Assembly (NCBI RefSeq): GCF_021917145.1
Contig: NW_025813938.1
Coordinates: 2,178,856 to 2,242,855 of the forward strand
DNA length: 64,000 nucleotides
Source of the DNA: Hypomesus transpacificus
Taxonomy: Eukaryota > Chordata > Actinopteri > Osmeriformes > Osmeridae
Direction: 5' to 3'
Each line of letters begins with the position of its first letter. Within the stretch, counting starts at the first letter, position 1. The notes beneath the pieces are model-generated. The model was not told where the DNA came from. It made no database searches and worked only from the letters and a program-made list of their open reading frames with translations. Positions 60,301-64,000 of this stretch are shown piece by piece. Position numbers and translations under genes: made by a program.

Positions 60301-61232
60301 TCCAGTTCTGGGGCTTTTACATTTCACCGCCAGTGGTGGTGAGGTAAAGAACTATGCCCCCTTTCTCTGTCTCTCTCCCTCTCTCCCCCTCTCTCCTTCT
60401 CTCCCCTGTTTTGTTGCTGTTGGGATAGGGTCAAGCGTGCACGATGACTGTCCATTTTTCTCTTTCTCTCTCGTTGATGAACCTTCACCTCGTTGTGAGG
60501 AGGTTTTATATTCTGTTGTGGAGAGTCAGGCAGTCCTTCATGGCTGAGTCCTCAGTCCTATTGAGTCGATACCCCAAGCCCATGCATTGTGCTTTGTCAG
60601 AGAGACACGATGCAGTGAATGCTGATGAAACATCCATGTGAATCGATGCAGCGGGGAGCTTCACATCTCCTGGCCTTAACACTTCAACCAGAGAAAAGGT
60701 TCCATGGTTTAAACATCCCCTGAGAGTTTTTATTTGTGTTTCCAGGGGGTCCCTAAAAACCTTCATCCACACCGTTCACCTGCTACAGAAACAGTCCGAT
60801 TTAGGCCAACTTCCTGTGGCTGACGTGCTTTACAGGTAGGCTAGGTTAACAGGTACTCTGCTCATGTCAGTGGGTCAGGCAGGCTCTTGGGACTATAAAC
60901 AGTGCTAACGTGACCCAGCCCAAACTGTAACGGTGTGCCCTGTTCCTCCAGACTCCTGGTGCTGGAGGGAGGCCCAGGCTCTCCCTCCTGCCTGCTGGGG
61001 GGGAAACACAGCGTGTCCTGGGGCTTCGAGGACATGCTGCCCATGCCCGATACCACCGCTGGAGGAGCAGAGAGCAAAGGTCTGTCCCCTGTCAGGGTGT
61101 GGGTGTGGGAACCAGTGGAGCAAAGCATCTCAGATCAACCCAATTGTCTGCCAGTCCTTTAAGTGTCCCCGCGGTCCTTAAAAATCTCACGTAGCTGAAG
61201 GCAAGGATGTCTATGTTTGATCTGCCCTCTAA

Positions 61233-61272
<40 letters not shown>

Positions 61273-62562
61273 GCGTGCCAGACACAACACAGCCCATTTG
61301 GCAGATGACGTTTGATTGACGAGAATGTTCTGAAAGCTTTCCCTGTCCTCCTCTTCCTCCTTGTGTGCGCCATGCTCACCTCCCCTGTGCCTGTGTTGCA
61401 GACACAGACCTGGGCCGCTGCCTGGCCACAGATGGCCTGTATCTCTACACCACCAACTCCTTTGGGAGGGGGATCAGCAAGCTGGGCTCTGGTCTGCACG
61501 GAACACTGAGGTAACATGACACCCTGCCTGTGCTGCATCTGCAGCACTCAGAGAGAGGAGGAGGAGGGGGGGGAGGCTGCTCTATAAATACCCCGCCCCC
61601 CCCCCACCCCTCACATCTCCCCGTGGACTCACAACCCTCCCGTCCTCTGCTCACTGACCCCCCCAGCCGGCTCTCTGATATATCCATGACTGTCGGGGTC
61701 TCTGAAGGGAGTGTTGACTCCAGGTGACAGCAGTGTGTGTGTGTGTGTGTGTGCGTGCAGGGGGTTTGTCTACTGTAGGAATGAGGAGCTGGAGCCAGGC
61801 TGGGTGGTGTTCAGCAGCGGGCGTCTCCTCCACCGGCCTGCCTCCTTTGATGCCAAGTCTCATCAGTTGTGCCAGGTCCTGGACCCCTTCACCCTCCAGG
61901 TACCCCCTGACCCTGACCCCCTCACCCTCCAGGTACCCCCTCACCCTTGAACCTGACCCCTTCACCCTCCAGGTACCCCCTGACTCCTTCACCCTCCAGG
62001 TACCCCCTGACCCCTTCACCCTCCAGGTACCCCCTCACCCTCCATCCCTGACCCCCTTCACCCTCCAGGTACACCCTCACCTCCTCACCCTCAAGGTACC
62101 TCCTCACCCTTGAACCCTGACCCCCTCACCCTCCAGGTACACCCTGACCCTGACCCCCTCAGCCTCCAGGCACCCCCTCACCCTGACCCAAAACCCCCCA
62201 CCTCCAGGTGACCTTTGAACCCAAACCCCTGCCTCCCTGCCTCATGGGCAGTGTGAGTCTCAGTACCCCATAGAGGGCATTCTACTGCTCCACGCCCTAC
62301 AGCCTGTGTTCTCTGCCCTCCCCAGGTGTGCCAGATTGTGCCCATGCCAGCCCATCACTTCCCTGTAGGTAGCAGCATGAGCACCCTGCACTTGTGCTCC
62401 GATGGAACCTGCCTGTACTGGGTCTGGTCTCCAGCCAGCCTCAACGAGAAGACCCAGAAAGGCCACTCGGTCTTCATGGATGTCTTTCAGCTGTCGGTGA
62501 GCAGGCTTCCCTTCCCTGGGTCTGCTGTGGGGCCTTGCCTTTCCCCTGGTTCTCTCTCTGTG

Positions 62563-62607
<45 letters not shown>

Positions 62608-64000
62608 GTCTCTCTCTGTCTCTCTCTGTCTCTCTCTGTCTCTCTCTCTGTCTCTCTCTGTCTCTCTCTCTCTCTCTGTCTCTCTCTGTCTCTCTCTCTG
62701 TCTCTCTCTGTCTCTCTCTCTTTCTCTCTCTCACTCTCTCTCTCTGTCTCACGCCCCTCTCTCCCCCTCCCTGCAGACAGAGACAGGGCTGTGTGTGGCT
62801 AGCGTCCTGCAGGAGCGAGTGATCCTGGCCAGGAAAGAGGGAGAGTCTTCCAAGTGTCTGAACGAGCTGCTGCTGAGCCGCATGTCCCGCTTCCGCGCCT
62901 CGCACTCCGCCACGCTGGCCGCCCTCACCGGCTCCGCCATCACCAACACCGTCAAGGAGGAGCAGTCTGGTAAACACCCACCCACAGCCCTGCTTTGGAA
63001 CATTCATTTTTTTAATAAAATACATTTCTGGCTACGCCCCCGGTGTCAATATTGCAGGCATTCTCATCGCCATTCGCTCCGGTGTGTTGATGTGTGTGTG
63101 TGTGCTTGTCCCTCATAGCCGTCAACACCAGCTGTGGGCTCCCCCTGAAGACCCTGAGGAAGACCCCCATGTACGTGTGCGGCACGTCCCTGGTGATGCT
63201 GGCGTGTCCGCCCGGCGTGTCCGGCAGCTCCGCTACGCGCTCCCTCTTCGGCGGCACCAGCGGCCTCTCGTCCCTCAAGAGTACGAACCTCTCGCACTTA
63301 ATCCAAACGTTTTCGTTAAAACCGGTATCTTTCCGGCGTGTTCCGAGCTTCGCTGCCTTGCTTTCAGTTGTGTGTGTGTGTGTGTGCTGACCATTCCCCC
63401 TCCCTCCTCCTCTCTGGCCAGTCCTAGCCTCCAGCCTGGTGTTCAGCCTGGCGGATGGACAGTTCAGTAGCCGGGCTGACCTGGTGGACGCTCCTGGGAG
63501 CTCTCTGGGCAGGGGGGCCCAGGTAGCTGGGCTGGGTGAGATCCCACTCAACACTCCCTCTGGCTCTCCACATATGTTGCTTTTTATCTTTTATATTAAA
63601 TTACAGCGTCCTTTAAGTTCTGACATTTGTCTGTTTGGTTTGTGTTGGCTAGGCGCCTGCTACGATGCCCTTAACAACCTGATCTGGACCTGCTCCAACG
63701 ACTACATGGACCAGTGGTGTAACCCTGGCAACCAGGCCTTCCATCACGTGTGCCACCGGCTTGGCGTCAGCCACGTCATCAAAGAACCCAAAGGTACCCG
63801 ACAACCACAACAACAACAGCAACCATAAACAATATCCAATCCCAGCCTCTCCTGGTTTGGGTGAAACCTGAAGGCCTGTCTCTCTCCTCCCCGCGGCTCT
63901 CTGCAGAGGAGACTGTGGGCACGGGCGATGTGATCAACCAGCTGCTCCACCACGTGGGCGCCATGTGCATCCACCAGCTCAACCTGCTGGCCGCCAGCAG
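57310..64000 (+). CDS. hectd4: HECT domain E3 ubiquitin ligase 4, 5' part
   Basis: HECTD4 is a very large (about 4,000 aa or more) HECT-type E3 ligase. Only the N-terminal part is here. The coding exons are 57310-57456, 59432-59970, 60746-60835, 60952-61079, 61402-61510, 61761-61899, 62326-62496, 62777-62969, 63119-63280, 63422-63535, 63653-63793 and 63907 to beyond 64000, all in phase. The start MGSGVVDSSQWLSVKEETIF is the first ATG of the exon. Sequences such as NAYARLLEYRLNALRGLWGA, YCRNEELEPGWVVFSSGRLL, CLYWVWSPASLNEKTQKGHS and DALNNLIWTCSNDYMDQWC look like the conserved N-terminal region of this family. The HECT domain itself lies outside the window, so the name rests on recalled similarity and on the neighbour rph3a, next to HECTD4 on human 12q24.13. 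Confidence 0.82.
61237..61270 (+). repeat. poly-C tract in a hectd4 intron
   Basis: About 34 consecutive C residues in the intron before exon 61402-61510. Confidence 0.9.
61874..62212 (+). repeat. minisatellite of repeated 5' splice sites in hectd4
   Basis: Imperfect copies of accccttcaccctccag then gtaccccctg, starting with the true end of exon 61761-61899. The decamer ctccaggtac occurs about seven times including the real junction. Confidence 0.9.
62547..62750 (+). repeat. (TCTCTG)n-type repeat forming an acceptor tract in hectd4
   Basis: tctctctgtctctctctg repeats end shortly before the acceptor of exon 62777-62969. The same motif is present at 55605-55859. Confidence 0.9.

Noticed and set aside
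61874-62212. Regular repeats that might be a CRISPR array
   Set aside because: Units are contiguous and imperfect without unique spacers, and the DNA is clearly a vertebrate intron.

Overview
This is a gene-dense piece of a ray-finned (teleost) fish genome. The evidence is multi-exon GT-AG genes whose predicted proteins closely match vertebrate families, a Tc1-like transposon, tRNA-derived SINEs, a short hAT-type element and very abundant simple-sequence DNA. The species cannot be told from the sequence alone. Every protein identification was made by recognising residues and splice phase by eye. No database search was run.

Layout. Positions 1-31,730 hold a block of genes that all read on the minus strand. 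From left to right they are the first coding exon of mlxip (MondoA), cfap251/wdr66, psmd9, a Rabex-5-like gene (rabgef1l), gtf2h3, tmed2, an intact Tc1 element on the plus strand, a small unrecognised membrane-protein ORF, and vps33a. Many of these genes lie on human 12q24.31. Positions 31,730-41,600 are a non-coding, repeat-rich stretch. From 41,600 onward three genes read on the plus strand: rph3a (rabphilin-3A), pla2g3 (group III secreted phospholipase A2) and the 5' part of hectd4, which runs off the right edge. RPH3A and HECTD4 are neighbours on human 12q24.13, whereas PLA2G3 is on human 22q12.

Functions. The block is mostly housekeeping and trafficking genes: lysosomal SNARE tethering (vps33a), Rab5 activation (rabgef1l), COPI/COPII cargo (tmed2), TFIIH (gtf2h3), proteasome assembly (psmd9), motile cilia (cfap251) and glucose sensing (mlxip). 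The right part holds a neuronal synaptic-vesicle effector (rph3a), a secreted lipase and a giant HECT ubiquitin ligase. They do not form one pathway. The conserved order is synteny rather than an operon.

Most notable observations: an intact Tc1 transposon with IR/DR-type termini, whose pre-insertion site survives next to it as a diverged repeat copy; in-frame microexons in rph3a (12 nt) and tmed2 (21 nt); a Rabex-5 paralogue that appears to lack the MIU ubiquitin-binding helix; a hectd4 intron built from tandem copies of its own 5' splice site; competing acceptors and a basic tail with two RGDS motifs in pla2g3; and a CLEAR/M-box-like site just upstream of the vps33a start. No clearly new multi-gene biological system was found.
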